Below are positions 19,722 to 28,706 of a DNA stretch of 64,000 bases, in pieces. Source of the stretch: an uncultured Lachnospiraceae bacterium (GTDB taxonomy: Bacteria; Bacillota; Clostridia; Lachnospirales; Lachnospiraceae); NCBI GenBank assembly GCA_934401915.1, contig CAKRSV010000008.1, positions 1 through 64,000 of the forward strand. Direction: 5' to 3'. Below the pieces are notes generated by a model. That model did not search any database, had not been told where the DNA came from, and was given only the letters and a program-made list of their open reading frames with translations. Each line of letters begins with the position of its first letter. Positions within the stretch are counted from its first letter, which is position 1. Made by a program: the position numbers and the translations under genes.

Positions 19722-20840
19722 TTACCCGTTCTGCTTCGGCAGAAGTTCCACGCACTTTCCCTCCGCGCGCATCTGCTTTGCACATCTGAGCTGCTTTTCG
19801 AAATCCTGCTCCGTATAGTACAGTCTGCTGATCTGCGTCAGCCCTGAAATGACCGCCTCCTGCCTGTTCATGGCTGCAAGAAGATCGTCCACCACCACGA
19901 CAAAGCCGATCGCCGGCGCATCCTTTCCGAAGTGTTTCAAAAGCGTGTCATAGCGTCCGCCCTTGACGATGGCGTCGCCCACGCCCAGCGTATAGCCCTT
20001 GAAAATGACGCCCGTATAGTAATGATACTTGCTGAGCATACCAAGGTCAAAGGAAACATATTTTTCCACGCCGTAATCGCACAGTACCTGATAAACCTTC
20101 TCAAGCCGTTCAATAGCATCCTTAGAGCGCTTGTTGACAGCGACCTCCCGTGCTTTTTCCAGGATCTCGACCGTGCCGAACAGTTCGCTCACCTTAGTCA
20201 GTGCACGCTTTTTCTCATCCCCGACGTTGATCCCGTCGAGCAGCTCCTCCGCACCGAAGAAATTCTTGCCGGAGATCAGTTCCCGCAGCTCTGCCTCCGT
20301 CTCTTCATCCAGTCCCGCCTCTTCACAGGCTCCCTTAAAGAACTCGACATTTCCAACGCTGATCTGAAAATCTGTCAGTCCGGCGTGATACAGCGATTCG
20401 ATCATCATCGCGATCATCTCCGCGTCCGCGTAGACTGACGCGTCTCCGATCAGCTCTGCACCCATCTGCGTCACTTCTTTGAGTTTTCCCTGCAGGCTGG
20501 ACGTATTGGTAAAGGTATTTCCCTGATAGCACAGCCGGATCGGAACGATCTCATCTGTAAAATATTTGGCGGCGCACCGCGCGATAGAGGGGGTAAAATC
20601 CGGTCTAAGCACCAGTGTGTTGCCCTCCTTGTCAAAGAACTTATAGAGTTCTCTTGACGGCGTCGTTCCAACTTCCTTCGAAAATACATCAAAAAACTCA
20701 AAGGTCGGCGTCTGGATGTCCCGATAGCCGTAGCCTCTGATCTTTTCCTGCAGAAGCCGCTCTACGATGCTTTTCTTTTCTTTCTCATCTCCATAGATAT
20801 CCCGCACACCTTCCGGAGTATGTACCAACTGTCTGTTCAT
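19722..20840 (-). CDS. hisZ: ATP phosphoribosyltransferase regulatory subunit HisZ
   Basis: A 372-residue protein related to the catalytic core of histidyl-tRNA synthetase (VHTPEGVRDIYGDE, LYKFFDKEGNTLVLRPDFT), which forms a hetero-octamer with short HisG and makes it sensitive to histidine. It lacks the anticodon-binding domain. The second synthetase motif is altered (YYTGVIFKGYTLGVGD), as expected of HisZ. I take the ATG at 20840, six bases after TGGAG. First gene of the operon. hisA, hisC, hisF and hisH are not in the window. Confidence 0.95.
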   Translation of the reverse strand: MNRQLVHTPEGVRDIYGDEKEKKSIVERLLQEKIRGYGYRDIQTPTFEFFDVFSKEVGTTPSRELYKFFDKEGNTLVLRPDFTPSIARCAAKYFTDEIVPIRLCYQGNTFTNTSSLQGKLKEVTQMGAELIGDASVYADAEMIAMMIESLYHAGLTDFQISVGNVEFFKGACEEAGLDEETEAELRELISGKNFFGAEELLDGINVGDEKKRALTKVSELFGTVEILEKAREVAVNKRSKDAIERLEKVYQVLCDYGVEKYVSFDLGMLSKYHYYTGVIFKGYTLGVGDAIVKGGRYDTLLKHFGKDAPAIGFVVVVDDLLAAMNRQEAVISGLTQISRLYYTEQDFEKQLRCAKQMRAEGKCVELLPKQNG

Positions 20841-20886
20841 AGCAATCTCCATTTCACATACTTTATCGCTTTAAAGTGCTACTTCT

Positions 20887-20898
20887 CTACCATGGTAG
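20887..20898. promoter_or_regulatory. palindrome at the start of the his transcript, candidate operator
   Basis: CTACCATGGTAG is a perfect 12-base palindrome that begins about 18 bases after the -10 element. It is nested within GCTAC...GTAGC on the minus strand. Its placement suits an operator or a short RNA hairpin for histidine control. No T-box features (no AGGGTGG-like box) are seen. Confidence 0.4.
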
Positions 20899-20915
20899 CA
20901 AATTAAACTTTCTTT

Positions 20916-20945
20916 ACTATAATACGAAACCTGTTCTCTTGTCAA
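20916..20945 (-). promoter_or_regulatory. promoter of the histidine operon
   Basis: TTGACA (20940-20945) and TATAGT (20916-20921), spacing 18, or TTATAG with spacing 17, read leftwards. The leader to hisZ is about 70 bases. Confidence 0.8.
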
Positions 20946-20952
20946 TGCACAT

Positions 20953-21486
20953 TTATTCCCGGTCATACAGATCCTTCTTGATCATGTCCAGGTAGGGCAC
21001 CAGGATGCCGTTCTTCTGCGGGAGCACATATTCCGGGTTCAGCTCATCGAACCGGAAGCTCTTCCTCCCGCCCTCCTTCGCCCGGTCCCAGAAAAACCGG
21101 AGCATTTCATACGGAAGATAATAAAAGAGATCCCTGTGGGTATAGTAGATCAGGAAAAAGGCGATCCCCTTCTGCGCCTCGAACGCCTTCATAAATTCCA
21201 CCTGATGTTCATGGATATTCTGAAGAGCAAAGGTATCTACCGCGCACTCCTTCGCGTCAAAGCACACCGGGATTCCCTGTACCGCTCCGATGTAATCCAC
21301 GGTACTTTTCTGGTCGAAGTAGGCGAGAGTGATGTGACGGCTCTGCTTGTCGATATTGATCGGCGTGATCGGCGTCGGGATTTTCTGGATCAGTGCCAGT
21401 CCGTTTTCCAGATACTTCTCATTTGTGCGGTTGATCAGATCCTCCAGCGTCGATCCGCGAAGTCCTCTCGAATTCCATGTCGCCAT
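20953..21486 (-). CDS. recU: Holliday junction resolvase RecU
   Basis: A 177-residue RecU nuclease, which cuts four-way junctions in recombinational repair. The features are RGSTLEDLINRTNEKYLENGLALI at the N-terminus, the DYIGAVQGIPVCFDAKE segment that provides the metal-binding Asp, Glu and Lys, and the later FDELNPE. Length is slightly below the Bacillus protein. It follows the RluA-type synthase gene by three bases and has no ponA/pbp1 neighbour, unlike Bacillus. Confidence 0.92.
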   Translation of the reverse strand: MATWNSRGLRGSTLEDLINRTNEKYLENGLALIQKIPTPITPINIDKQSRHITLAYFDQKSTVDYIGAVQGIPVCFDAKECAVDTFALQNIHEHQVEFMKAFEAQKGIAFFLIYYTHRDLFYYLPYEMLRFFWDRAKEGGRKSFRFDELNPEYVLPQKNGILVPYLDMIKKDLYDRE

Positions 21487-21488
21487 CT

Positions 21489-22535
21489 CTAATTCTCTGC
21501 CCTTCCTGTCCCTTTTGCTCTGTCCGCCTCCTGTCCCTGCACCCGTGCAAACACCTCCGGCAAAGGCGAGAGAAACGTCTTTTCGCTGATATCCCCAAAC
21601 GGCTCTTCAAGCCTTGGGAACACAACCTTATATGCGTGCAGGAGCTGTGCCCTCACCTGACAGCTTCGTTTGTACTCATCATTCCAGCGTGCATCCCCGT
21701 ATTTGTAATCGCCAAGGAGCGGATGCCCTATGCTCGCCAGATGCGCACGGATCTGATGCGGCTTTCCGGTCAGCAGCTCCACCTCCAGCAGCGTCTTATC
21801 TCCGCATACAGAGAGCGGTCTGTACCTGGTACAGATATACGATTCTTTCTGCGCATCCGTATCCTCATGCGCCGCCTCCGTCCCCTTTGTCAGCCTTTTC
21901 ACCGTCACCCGGTTGGTTCTGCCGTCCTTGACCAGAACCCCTTCGATCTGCCGCTCCTCCTGCATCTTCCCCTTCACATAAAGCTGATAGTACTTGTGAA
22001 GCGTCCGATCCTGCAAAAGTCCGCCAAGAAGCTGCGCTCCGGCAACCGTTTTGGCACAGAACACGATCCCGCTGGTGTTTCTGTCCAGCCGGTTACAGAC
22101 AGAGGGTTTGAACGTTTGCAGATCCATCCGCGTCACCTCCCCTTTTGCAAGGAGATACCCGATCAGCCACTCATTTAACGAGACGTCGTCCCACTTCGCC
22201 TTCTGTGTCAGCACCCCGGCCGGTTTATCCGCGAGCAGGATATGTCCGTTTTCAAACAGAACGGTGATCCCCTTACATTTCTGATAAGCCGCCGTATATT
22301 CATCGTCCGCCGCGCTTCCCATGAATTTGGCGAGCGTTTCCTCCGAGAAAAAGATCTCCACCTGATCTCTGGACGTCAGTTTTTCTCCTCCATCCGCCTT
22401 TTTCCCGTTCAGCGTGATATTCTTTTTGCGGAGCATCTTATACAGGAAGCTGCTTCCCGCCTCCGGCAGCAGCTTGTGCAGATACTTGTCGAAGCGCTGT
22501 CCCGCCTCCCTGTCTGTGATCTGTTTCTGATACAT
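21489..22535 (-). CDS. RluA family pseudouridine synthase (RluC/RluD type)
   Basis: A 348-residue rRNA modification enzyme. The N-terminus holds an S4 RNA-binding domain (AGQRFDKYLHKLLPEAGSSFL). The catalytic aspartate is in NRLDRNTSG, where the usual His before RLD is Asn. The GKPHQIRAHLASIGHPLLGDYKYG motif near residue 265 completes the active site. The exact rRNA target cannot be told. Ribosome site GAGG; it is followed directly by recU. Confidence 0.92.
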   Translation of the reverse strand: MYQKQITDREAGQRFDKYLHKLLPEAGSSFLYKMLRKKNITLNGKKADGGEKLTSRDQVEIFFSEETLAKFMGSAADDEYTAAYQKCKGITVLFENGHILLADKPAGVLTQKAKWDDVSLNEWLIGYLLAKGEVTRMDLQTFKPSVCNRLDRNTSGIVFCAKTVAGAQLLGGLLQDRTLHKYYQLYVKGKMQEERQIEGVLVKDGRTNRVTVKRLTKGTEAAHEDTDAQKESYICTRYRPLSVCGDKTLLEVELLTGKPHQIRAHLASIGHPLLGDYKYGDARWNDEYKRSCQVRAQLLHAYKVVFPRLEEPFGDISEKTFLSPLPEVFARVQGQEADRAKGTGRAEN

Positions 22536-22542
22536 ACTGACC

Positions 22543-23118
22543 TCACGATAATGAGATGGAATACAGCAGATTCACGATCTCATCCCTGTTCTTATTCTCT
22601 TCTGCCTCAAGCTCCGTCAACTGACTTAGTCGGTCAATATACTTCCTGCGATCAGAAAAGATCTTAACCGTCATATTCTTGATCCCTTCCTGCAAAAGCA
22701 TCTGCTCCAGGTGCTTCTGCGCCTCATTCACATCGCATTTTACGCTTTCTGTGATCCCGCAGAGCACATTTCCCTTGACAACCATATGGCTGACCTGATA
22801 ATTCTTCTGATAGGAGGTAAAGTACAGATCATAAAAGGAGGTCAGCTCCGTGTCAAACTTCTTAACCGCATCTCTCAGCTCCTGCGAACACCCCTTTGCC
22901 CTCAGAAAGATGATAAAATTGACGGCGCTCTTGCAGGAGGGCAGACATCCCAGCACCGCGACGATGGTCAGCAGGTTCTTGTTGCTTCCGGTCGTGACAT
23001 ATCCCGCCACATAAAGGCTGATACTCAGTGCAAAATACAGGACAGTCCTGACCGCGGTAAATCTTTTTCGGTTTTGAATGTATCCGAAGGATCCCTTTGG
23101 CGTGATCTTATTTTTCAT
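22543..23118 (-). CDS. hypothetical membrane-anchored protein
   Basis: A 191-residue protein I do not recognise. Two hydrophobic spans (about 26-44 and 49-71) follow a short basic N-terminus, and the remaining 120 residues are probably cytoplasmic, with a charged C-terminal helical region (LTELEAEENKNRDEIVNLL). The ribosome site TGGAG is present. It is seven bases before the RluA-type gene and likely shares its transcript. It looks like a clostridial conserved protein rather than a chance reading frame. Confidence 0.75.
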   Translation of the reverse strand: MKNKITPKGSFGYIQNRKRFTAVRTVLYFALSISLYVAGYVTTGSNKNLLTIVAVLGCLPSCKSAVNFIIFLRAKGCSQELRDAVKKFDTELTSFYDLYFTSYQKNYQVSHMVVKGNVLCGITESVKCDVNEAQKHLEQMLLQEGIKNMTVKIFSDRRKYIDRLSQLTELEAEENKNRDEIVNLLYSISLS

Positions 23119-23200
23119 CCGATATACTCCATTTTCTGTGATTCTCTCTTTCCGGTACGCGTAAATCTGCGCCCGGCTCTGTCTATTGTCTTTAACACTC

Positions 23201-23866
23201 TTATCTTACATCAAATTCCGCCGAAAGGGAATCCGTAAGCTGTGTATAATCTTCAATATAATAATCTGCCAGCCGTCTTTTTTCCTCTTCCTGCGCCTTC
23301 GAAAACGCATCGTCCACAGCGCAGACCTTCATGCCTGCGGCCTGTCCCGCCTGGATCCCCTGCACGATATCTTCAAAGACCAGACATTCCTGCGGTTTGA
23401 CGCCCAGCCGGTTTGCAACCGCCAGATAAATGTCCGGCGCCGGTTTTCCCTTTTCCACCTCACATCCGGTCATGACGCAGGTAAAATAATCGTCCAGATG
23501 ATGTACCTTGACGATATTGTCTACCAGTTCCCTGGAATTGCTGGTTGCGATGCCAAGCAGGATCCCCTGTTCCTTACAGCGCAAAAGAAAGCCTTCCACA
23601 CCCTTTTTGAGCGGGACTTCTCTCTCGTATTTATCCCACGCCATCCGGTTCCACGCTTCCTTGATCTGTTCGATGCTGTCCGGAAGCTGAAAGCGCTCCT
23701 TGAAATACACGGCGGTTTCCGTGAAACTTTTTCCTCCGATGCTATCCTGCAGATCCTCCGGCAGTTCGATCCCGAATCTCCCAAGATACTCAATATCGAT
23801 TGCCTTCCAGATCCACATGGAATCTACCAGCGAACCGTCCATATCAAAAATTACCGCTTTGAACAT
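23201..23866 (-). CDS. HAD superfamily hydrolase, beta-phosphoglucomutase-like
   Basis: A 221-residue haloacid-dehalogenase phosphatase with an alpha-helical cap. Motif I is FDMDGSLVDS, motif II lies in LGIATSNS, the loop KGKPAPDIYL carries the lysine of motif III, and LVFEDIVQGIQAGQAAGM is motif IV. The substrate cannot be deduced; sugar phosphate or nucleotide is usual. The start codon lies within the end of the RsuA-type gene (16-base overlap), so translation is probably coupled. Confidence 0.92.
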   Translation of the reverse strand: MFKAVIFDMDGSLVDSMWIWKAIDIEYLGRFGIELPEDLQDSIGGKSFTETAVYFKERFQLPDSIEQIKEAWNRMAWDKYEREVPLKKGVEGFLLRCKEQGILLGIATSNSRELVDNIVKVHHLDDYFTCVMTGCEVEKGKPAPDIYLAVANRLGVKPQECLVFEDIVQGIQAGQAAGMKVCAVDDAFSKAQEEEKRRLADYYIEDYTQLTDSLSAEFDVR

Positions 23867-24552
23867 AGCTTGTCTTTCTCCTCATCTGTCAGTCTCCGGT
23901 ACGCTCCCTTTGGCAGCGCTTCGTCCAGAACCAGACTGCCCATCCGGATCCGCTTTAGGTACACAACCTCATTTCCAACAGCCTTCAGCATCCGCTTCAC
24001 CTGATGGAATTTCCCCTCCGTGATCGCCAGCGTGATCTTCGAAGGTTCCAGCATAGTCACCTTCGCCGGGCGCGTCGGCTTCTTCTCGCCGATATCCACT
24101 CCCTGTTCCAGCATCCGTTTTGCTTCCTCTGAAAGCTCTCTCGCCAGATGGCACTCGTATTCTTTCTCCACGTGCTTTCGCGGCGACAACAGCTCATGGG
24201 CGAGCGCCCCGTCATTCGTCAGAAGGAGCAGTCCTTCGGTATCTTTGTCTAACCGTCCCACCGGAAAAAGATCTCTTCGGTCCTTCGGATCCATCAGATC
24301 CAGCACGGTCTTATCCCTCGCATCCTCCGTCGCCGAAACGACGCCAGCAGGCTTGTTCAGCATCAGATAGACAAACCGCTCATAACCGCAGATTTCCCCG
24401 CGGTAGGTGATCTGGTCTGCCTCTTCCCAGATCTGCTGCTCCGGCTTTTTGCAGACTTCTCCGTTTACACACACCAGACCGCTGCGGATATCTTTTTTGA
24501 TCTGACTTCTCGTACCGTAATTTCCGTCACACAAATATTTGTCCAGTCGCAT
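23851..24552 (-). CDS. RsuA/RluB family pseudouridine synthase
   Basis: A 233-residue synthase. The N-terminal S4 domain reads MRLDKYLCDGNYGTRSQIKK, and the catalytic aspartate is in GRLDKDTEGLLLLTNDG. KFHQVKRMLKAVGNEV is the third family motif. The most likely substrate is a single rRNA position, but which one cannot be told. The start at 24552 has GAGGGAGA ahead of it; earlier codons run into the region divergent from ylbJ. Confidence 0.93.
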   Translation of the reverse strand: MRLDKYLCDGNYGTRSQIKKDIRSGLVCVNGEVCKKPEQQIWEEADQITYRGEICGYERFVYLMLNKPAGVVSATEDARDKTVLDLMDPKDRRDLFPVGRLDKDTEGLLLLTNDGALAHELLSPRKHVEKEYECHLARELSEEAKRMLEQGVDIGEKKPTRPAKVTMLEPSKITLAITEGKFHQVKRMLKAVGNEVVYLKRIRMGSLVLDEALPKGAYRRLTDEEKDKLCSKR

Positions 24553-24667
24553 ATCTTTCTCCCTCTGCGATACCGCCTCTGTTACCGGATCATAAATCTG
24601 TCCGCATGATTTGCGCCTTACCCGAATAAGGTAATACAAAGAATTTCAAAGCAGGATCCGTCAGCCT

Positions 24668-25645
24668 ATGCGTCGTCGATTTTCTCTCAGGCATCTATAC
24701 CGGCTTCTTCTCACCGTCATAAGCCTCTACCTTGTCAGCCTGCTCCTGTGCTATCCCTCCAAGGCTCTTGGTTATGCCTTTACCGGAGTCACACTCTGGT
24801 TTCAGAAGATGATCCCGGCGCTGCTCCCCTTCATGATCCTCTCCGGGATCATGATCCGGCTGGATCTCACCGCGCAGTTTACCTGTTTTCTGCATCCGGT
24901 TCTTCACCGCATTTTCGGCACCAGCAAAAACGGTTCCTACACGATCCTGATGGGCTTCCTCTGCGGCTTTCCGATGGGCGCGCGCATCGTCGGCGAACTG
25001 TATTCTTCCTCCCGGATCAGCCGGCAGGAAGCCGCCTATCTGCTTTCATTCTGCAACAATATCGGCCCGATCTACTTTCTGAGCTATGTGATCCCTTCCC
25101 TGCGCCTGACCACGAGTCCTCTTTTGCTTTTCGCCATGTACGGGATTCCGCTCTGCTACGGTGCGCTCCTCCGCCTGGCGGGGCGTCTGCCCGACTTTGA
25201 CGCACCATATATGGCGCCCGGCGCTTCCGCGCTCGCAGGCGCGTCCCTGGACCGAAACGCTTCCGTCCTCTTTGCCGCCATCGACAGTTCGATCGTCTCC
25301 GGCCTTGTCGGGATCACAAAGCTTGGCGGCTATATGGTCTTTTTTAATCTGCTCAACATCCTGTGGACGCCCTTACCACTGCACAGTTCCGCCCTTTCTT
25401 CGCTGGGAAGCTGTATTCTGGAGATCACCAGCGGCATCGGACAAAGTGATCCTTCCTGTGCGCTGTCGGTTCTGGTGCTTCTGCCCTTCGGCGGGTTCTC
25501 CTGTATCGCACAGACCTACAGCATGATCTCCGACACCGACCTTTCCATCTCCGGTTATGTCTTTCACAAAGTGATCCAGGCCTTCCTTACCTTCGCCTTC
25601 TACGCCGTCTGCGTCCTCTTTGCCGGATTCCATATCGCAGGATGA
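24668..25645 (+). CDS. ylbJ: sporulation integral membrane protein YlbJ-like
   Basis: A 325-residue protein with about eight membrane spans and the nucleoside-recognition (Gate) domain: ALLPFMILSGIMI and the conserved GFLCGFPMGARIVGELY. In Bacillus, YlbJ is made in the mother cell under sigma-E and is needed for the spore cortex. It is one of the few plus-strand genes here. Its last 59 bases overlap the convergent amidase gene. Confidence 0.88.
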   Translation: MRRRFSLRHLYRLLLTVISLYLVSLLLCYPSKALGYAFTGVTLWFQKMIPALLPFMILSGIMIRLDLTAQFTCFLHPVLHRIFGTSKNGSYTILMGFLCGFPMGARIVGELYSSSRISRQEAAYLLSFCNNIGPIYFLSYVIPSLRLTTSPLLLFAMYGIPLCYGALLRLAGRLPDFDAPYMAPGASALAGASLDRNASVLFAAIDSSIVSGLVGITKLGGYMVFFNLLNILWTPLPLHSSALSSLGSCILEITSGIGQSDPSCALSVLVLLPFGGFSCIAQTYSMISDTDLSISGYVFHKVIQAFLTFAFYAVCVLFAGFHIAG

Positions 25646-26852
25646 TAAGCGACGCTGCAAGCCCCGCTAAGAGGATCAGGCAGACAACCGGTATGATACC
25701 GATCTCCGCACCGCTCCTTGCCTCCTCTGCACTTTTCTCCCCCGCAGGTTCCGCCTCTTCGGCAGGAAGCTCCTGTATCTGGATTTTCTCCTGAGGATCT
25801 GCCTCCGGCTCCTCAGGTTCTACCGCAGGCAGCGATAGTTCGTTGCTGGTCGTATACAGATCGTACCCATTGTAGGCGTTCACCGACAGAACCGGCGCCG
25901 TCCCTAACGGGATCTCGATCGTAACCGTAAAACTGTCCGCCGTCCTGTCCGGCCACCGGATCAGCTCCGAGTAATGCTGTCCGCCGTCATAGCTGTAGTT
26001 ATAGTATAGCATACCACTCTCTGCATCCGACGCCGTCACACGGATCGTCACATCACCGCTTTCTGCGTCCTGCTCCACAAGCTCGATCGCACATTCCTCC
26101 GGCTCCGTCTCATCCGGCCGCATCACGTTCTCAGGCACAGCAACCTCGACCCTCTGATAAGTGCGGAAATCCTTTTGCAGTGTCTCTGAGTACAGTCCAA
26201 AATACTGAGCCACCGCCGTTGCATCCAGCCTTCCAAACTCCCGCAGCTTTTCTCCATGATCGTAATAGGGCTGGTCATTCGCCTGATCCAGGTGACAGTG
26301 CTCGATCAGGACACAGGGAACATCCAGCTCCACGGCCTGTCTGATGATCCCATAGTAGTCTGTCCCTTTATCGTTAAGTCTGGTCTTGATCCCTCTGGAA
26401 TACAGCCCCTTCTCCGTCAGAAGCTCCATCTCCGCACTGGCGAAACTGTACCCTTTGCTGTAATTTTCCCCAAAGGCCGACACCCAGCACTCTGCACCGA
26501 AAAGCGTATGGTGTTCTGACATATTAAAGTGAAGGCAGAACAGAAAATCCGTATCCATCTGTGCCGCATACTCTGCGCGCTCTTTCAGTGACAGCTCCGC
26601 ATCACCCTCTCTTGTCAGATACACTTCAATCCCCTGATACTGTTCCAGTTCTTCCTTCATCGCCTGCGCGACGATCATGGTCATTTCCTTTTCGGTGTAA
26701 TCTTCATACTGCGCGCCGAGGTTTTCCCCGCCGTGTCCCGGATCAATGACCACGCGCACCGGCCGTTCCTCCTGCGCATTTGCTGTCACTGCCGAGCCAA
26801 ATCCCAGCCAGCATACGCACAGCAAAAGAAGCAGCTTTCCATATTTTGCCAT
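25587..26852 (-). CDS. N-acetylmuramoyl-L-alanine amidase, membrane anchored
   Basis: A 421-residue cell-wall hydrolase. A signal peptide (about 1-27) precedes an Amidase_3 domain (about 31-222) that cuts the bond between muramic acid and the peptide stem. Zinc ligands are His40 in DPGHGG, a Glu in DYTEKEM and the His in CLHFN; the catalytic Glu is in VLIEHCHLDQ. A Glu/Pro-rich linker and a C-terminal span (IIPVVCLILLAGLAASLIIL) follow, ending in a run of arginines. That tail is encoded on the strand opposite the ylbJ 3' end. The enzyme would sit outside, held at its C-terminus. Confidence 0.92.
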   Translation of the reverse strand: MAKYGKLLLLLCVCWLGFGSAVTANAQEERPVRVVIDPGHGGENLGAQYEDYTEKEMTMIVAQAMKEELEQYQGIEVYLTREGDAELSLKERAEYAAQMDTDFLFCLHFNMSEHHTLFGAECWVSAFGENYSKGYSFASAEMELLTEKGLYSRGIKTRLNDKGTDYYGIIRQAVELDVPCVLIEHCHLDQANDQPYYDHGEKLREFGRLDATAVAQYFGLYSETLQKDFRTYQRVEVAVPENVMRPDETEPEECAIELVEQDAESGDVTIRVTASDAESGMLYYNYSYDGGQHYSELIRWPDRTADSFTVTIEIPLGTAPVLSVNAYNGYDLYTTSNELSLPAVEPEEPEADPQEKIQIQELPAEEAEPAGEKSAEEARSGAEIGIIPVVCLILLAGLAASLIILRYGIRQRGRRRRRRRR

Positions 26853-26937
26853 CCCTGTCTTTTCTCCTTGTAACTATTCTGCAAATCAGATCATGCACAC
26901 TTCCATCAACACTTTTCATTTTATATATTACATAGGA

Positions 26938-26964
26938 AAAGCCGGCTTCCACGAAACCGGCTTG
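26938..26964 (-). terminator. probable terminator after the coiled-coil gene
   Basis: AAGCCGG and CCGGCTT around an 11-base loop, with a short T run on the minus strand. It lies about 40 bases after the stop at 27003. Confidence 0.6.
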
Positions 26965-27002
26965 TCTATCCGCACTCATTCAGTATTTGTATCTTATGCG
27001 AT

Positions 27003-27605
27003 CTACATCAGATTCAGCTCATGAGGTTCCTCTTCCCCCTCTGCCTCCTTGAGCATCTTCTCAACCTCAACCGGATGCAGCTCGGCGCGATTTGCTCTCA
27101 CCGTCTCATTATAGCCGTTGATTGCATTGTAGAAGCTCTCGTAATGCGCCGTCGTCGTTGAGAGCGTCGTCGTCATCAGATTCTCGAGATTCGCCAGCAT
27201 CTCATCGAGATACTGCATGGCAGCCGTCTTGACGCCGTTTGCTTCCGTGGTCGCATTGTCCAGGATCTCCTGCGCCTGCGTCGACGCCATCCGCACAACC
27301 TCATTCGCCTGCGCATACGCCTGCTGCATGATCTCATGCTCGTTGATCAGCTCGGTCGTCTGCACCGTAGCGTCCTTGATCAGCGCTTCTGCCTTCGCCC
27401 TAGCGTCGTTCAGGATCGCCTCCTTGTTGGTGATGATCTTCTGATACCGCTTAATCTCGTCCGGCGTCTTCATGCGAAGCTCCCGCAGAAGTTCATCTAT
27501 CTCTTCCTTATTCACGATAATATTGGTCTTAGACAAAGGCTGGTATTTACAGCCGTCAATGTAATCTTCAATTTCGTCGATAAGCTGTTCGATTCTACTG
27601 CTCAT
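27003..27605 (-). CDS. hypothetical coiled-coil protein
   Basis: A 200-residue soluble protein with a long helical stretch (about 50-150) rich in Ala, Glu and Lys, similar in composition to ATP synthase subunit b/H and DivIVA-like proteins. It begins SSRIEQLIDEIEDYIDGCKYQPLS and has no membrane span. Such genes are common next to coaD and rsmD in Lachnospiraceae-type genomes; their function is not known. Ribosome site AGGAG. The similarity to ATPase stalk subunits may only reflect coiled-coil composition. Confidence 0.8.
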   Translation of the reverse strand: MSSRIEQLIDEIEDYIDGCKYQPLSKTNIIVNKEEIDELLRELRMKTPDEIKRYQKIITNKEAILNDARAKAEALIKDATVQTTELINEHEIMQQAYAQANEVVRMASTQAQEILDNATTEANGVKTAAMQYLDEMLANLENLMTTTLSTTTAHYESFYNAINGYNETVRANRAELHPVEVEKMLKEAEGEEEPHELNLM

Positions 27606-27620
27606 GCTTCTACCTTACTC

Positions 27621-28109
27621 CTATCTGCTGCAATTAAATTTTTTATAGATCATGTCTGCGACAAAGGGCGGCACACACTGCGAAATATCTCCATTAAAAC
27701 TTGCGATCTCCTTGACCGTAGAGGAGCTCAGATAGGCATACTCCAGACTGGTCGTCAAAAACATCGTATCCAGATCACCGCCGGAAAATTTCCGGTTGGT
27801 CTGCGCGATCTGTAGTTCATATTCAAAATCCGTGATCGCCCGAAGTCCTCTGATCGCTACATGCACATCTTTTTCCTTCGCATAATCGATCAAAAGACCG
27901 CTGAAAGAATCCACCGTAACGTTCGAAAGATCCTTCGTCGCCTCTTCTAACATCTTAACACGTTCTTCCACAGAAAACAATGGAGTCTTTGTTTTATTAT
28001 TCAACACGCTCACCGTCAGTTCATCAAAAATTTCGGATGCCCGCCGGATAATATCAAGGTGTCCGTATGTCACCGGATCAAAACTGCCCGGATAAATCGC
28101 TGCTTTCAT
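27621..28109 (-). CDS. coaD: phosphopantetheine adenylyltransferase CoaD
   Basis: A 162-residue enzyme for the fourth step of coenzyme A synthesis. The nucleotidyltransferase motif is [16 protein letters not shown], and [22 protein letters not shown] is the C-terminal signature that includes the SSS loop. Length is standard. It lies between rsmD and the coiled-coil gene, 43 bases after rsmD. Confidence 0.97.
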   Translation of the reverse strand: MKAAIYPGSFDPVTYGHLDIIRRASEIFDELTVSVLNNKTKTPLFSVEERVKMLEEATKDLSNVTVDSFSGLLIDYAKEKDVHVAIRGLRAITDFEYELQIAQTNRKFSGGDLDTMFLTTSLEYAYLSSSTVKEIASFNGDISQCVPPFVADMIYKKFNCSR

Positions 28110-28151
28110 AATCCTGCCCTTCTTCCGTCTCCTCTCTTTTTCAAAAAGGCG

Positions 28152-28706
28152 TCATTCCGGCGCCTTTTCAAGAAAGACATGTTTGTTGGTCTTATAACAT
28201 TTTTCTTTTTTCAGCGTATAGCCCATCTGTGCAACATAGGAAAAATCTGTCGAAAGGGACGCCTCCACCACGATCAGCGTATCCTCCGTCACATACGGCA
28301 TCGTGCGCAGTACCGAGAGCACCTGCCTCTCATATCCCGCCTCGTACGGCGGATCCATAAAAATGACGTCGACCTGTCTTTCGTGGATTCCGGACAGCGC
28401 GCTGACCGCGTCCTGTTTCAGCACCGTCGCACGATCCGAAAGATGGGTGAAATTCAGATTCTCCGTGATACAGCCCAGCGCCTCTTTTCCATTCTCTGCA
28501 AAATACGCATGTCTCGCGCCCCTGCTGAGGGCTTCGATTCCGATCCCGCCGCTTCCACTGAACAGATCCACGAACACCGCGTCCGGGATGTACGGCTGCA
28601 GCATATTAAACAGCGTCTCCTTGATCCGGTCTGTCGTCGGTCTGGTGTCCAGTCCTTCCGGCGTCTTTAATCTCAGGCTTCTCGCCGTTCCGGCTATCAC
28701 TCTCAA
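28152..28706 (-). CDS. rsmD: 16S rRNA (guanine(966)-N(2))-methyltransferase RsmD
   Basis: A 184-residue methyltransferase. The SAM-binding loop is DLFSGSGGIGIEALSRGA and the catalytic motif is FMDPPYE. TRPTTDRIKETLFNML near the N-terminus is a family signature. The start appears to be a TTG at 28706 that overlaps the parC stop as TTGA, giving the standard N-terminus RVIAG. It is normally followed by coaD, as here. Confidence 0.95.
   Translation of the reverse strand: MRVIAGTARSLRLKTPEGLDTRPTTDRIKETLFNMLQPYIPDAVFVDLFSGSGGIGIEALSRGARHAYFAENGKEALGCITENLNFTHLSDRATVLKQDAVSALSGIHERQVDVIFMDPPYEAGYERQVLSVLRTMPYVTEDTLIVVEASLSTDFSYVAQMGYTLKKEKCYKTNKHVFLEKAPE

Noticed and set aside
20853..20915. T-box leader for the histidine operon
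   Set aside because: The leader is only about 70 bases and has no T-box sequence or terminator hairpin.
26853..26937. Small gene in the amidase upstream region
   Set aside because: The stretch is A/T-rich, and no frame has a ribosome site or any recognisable product.
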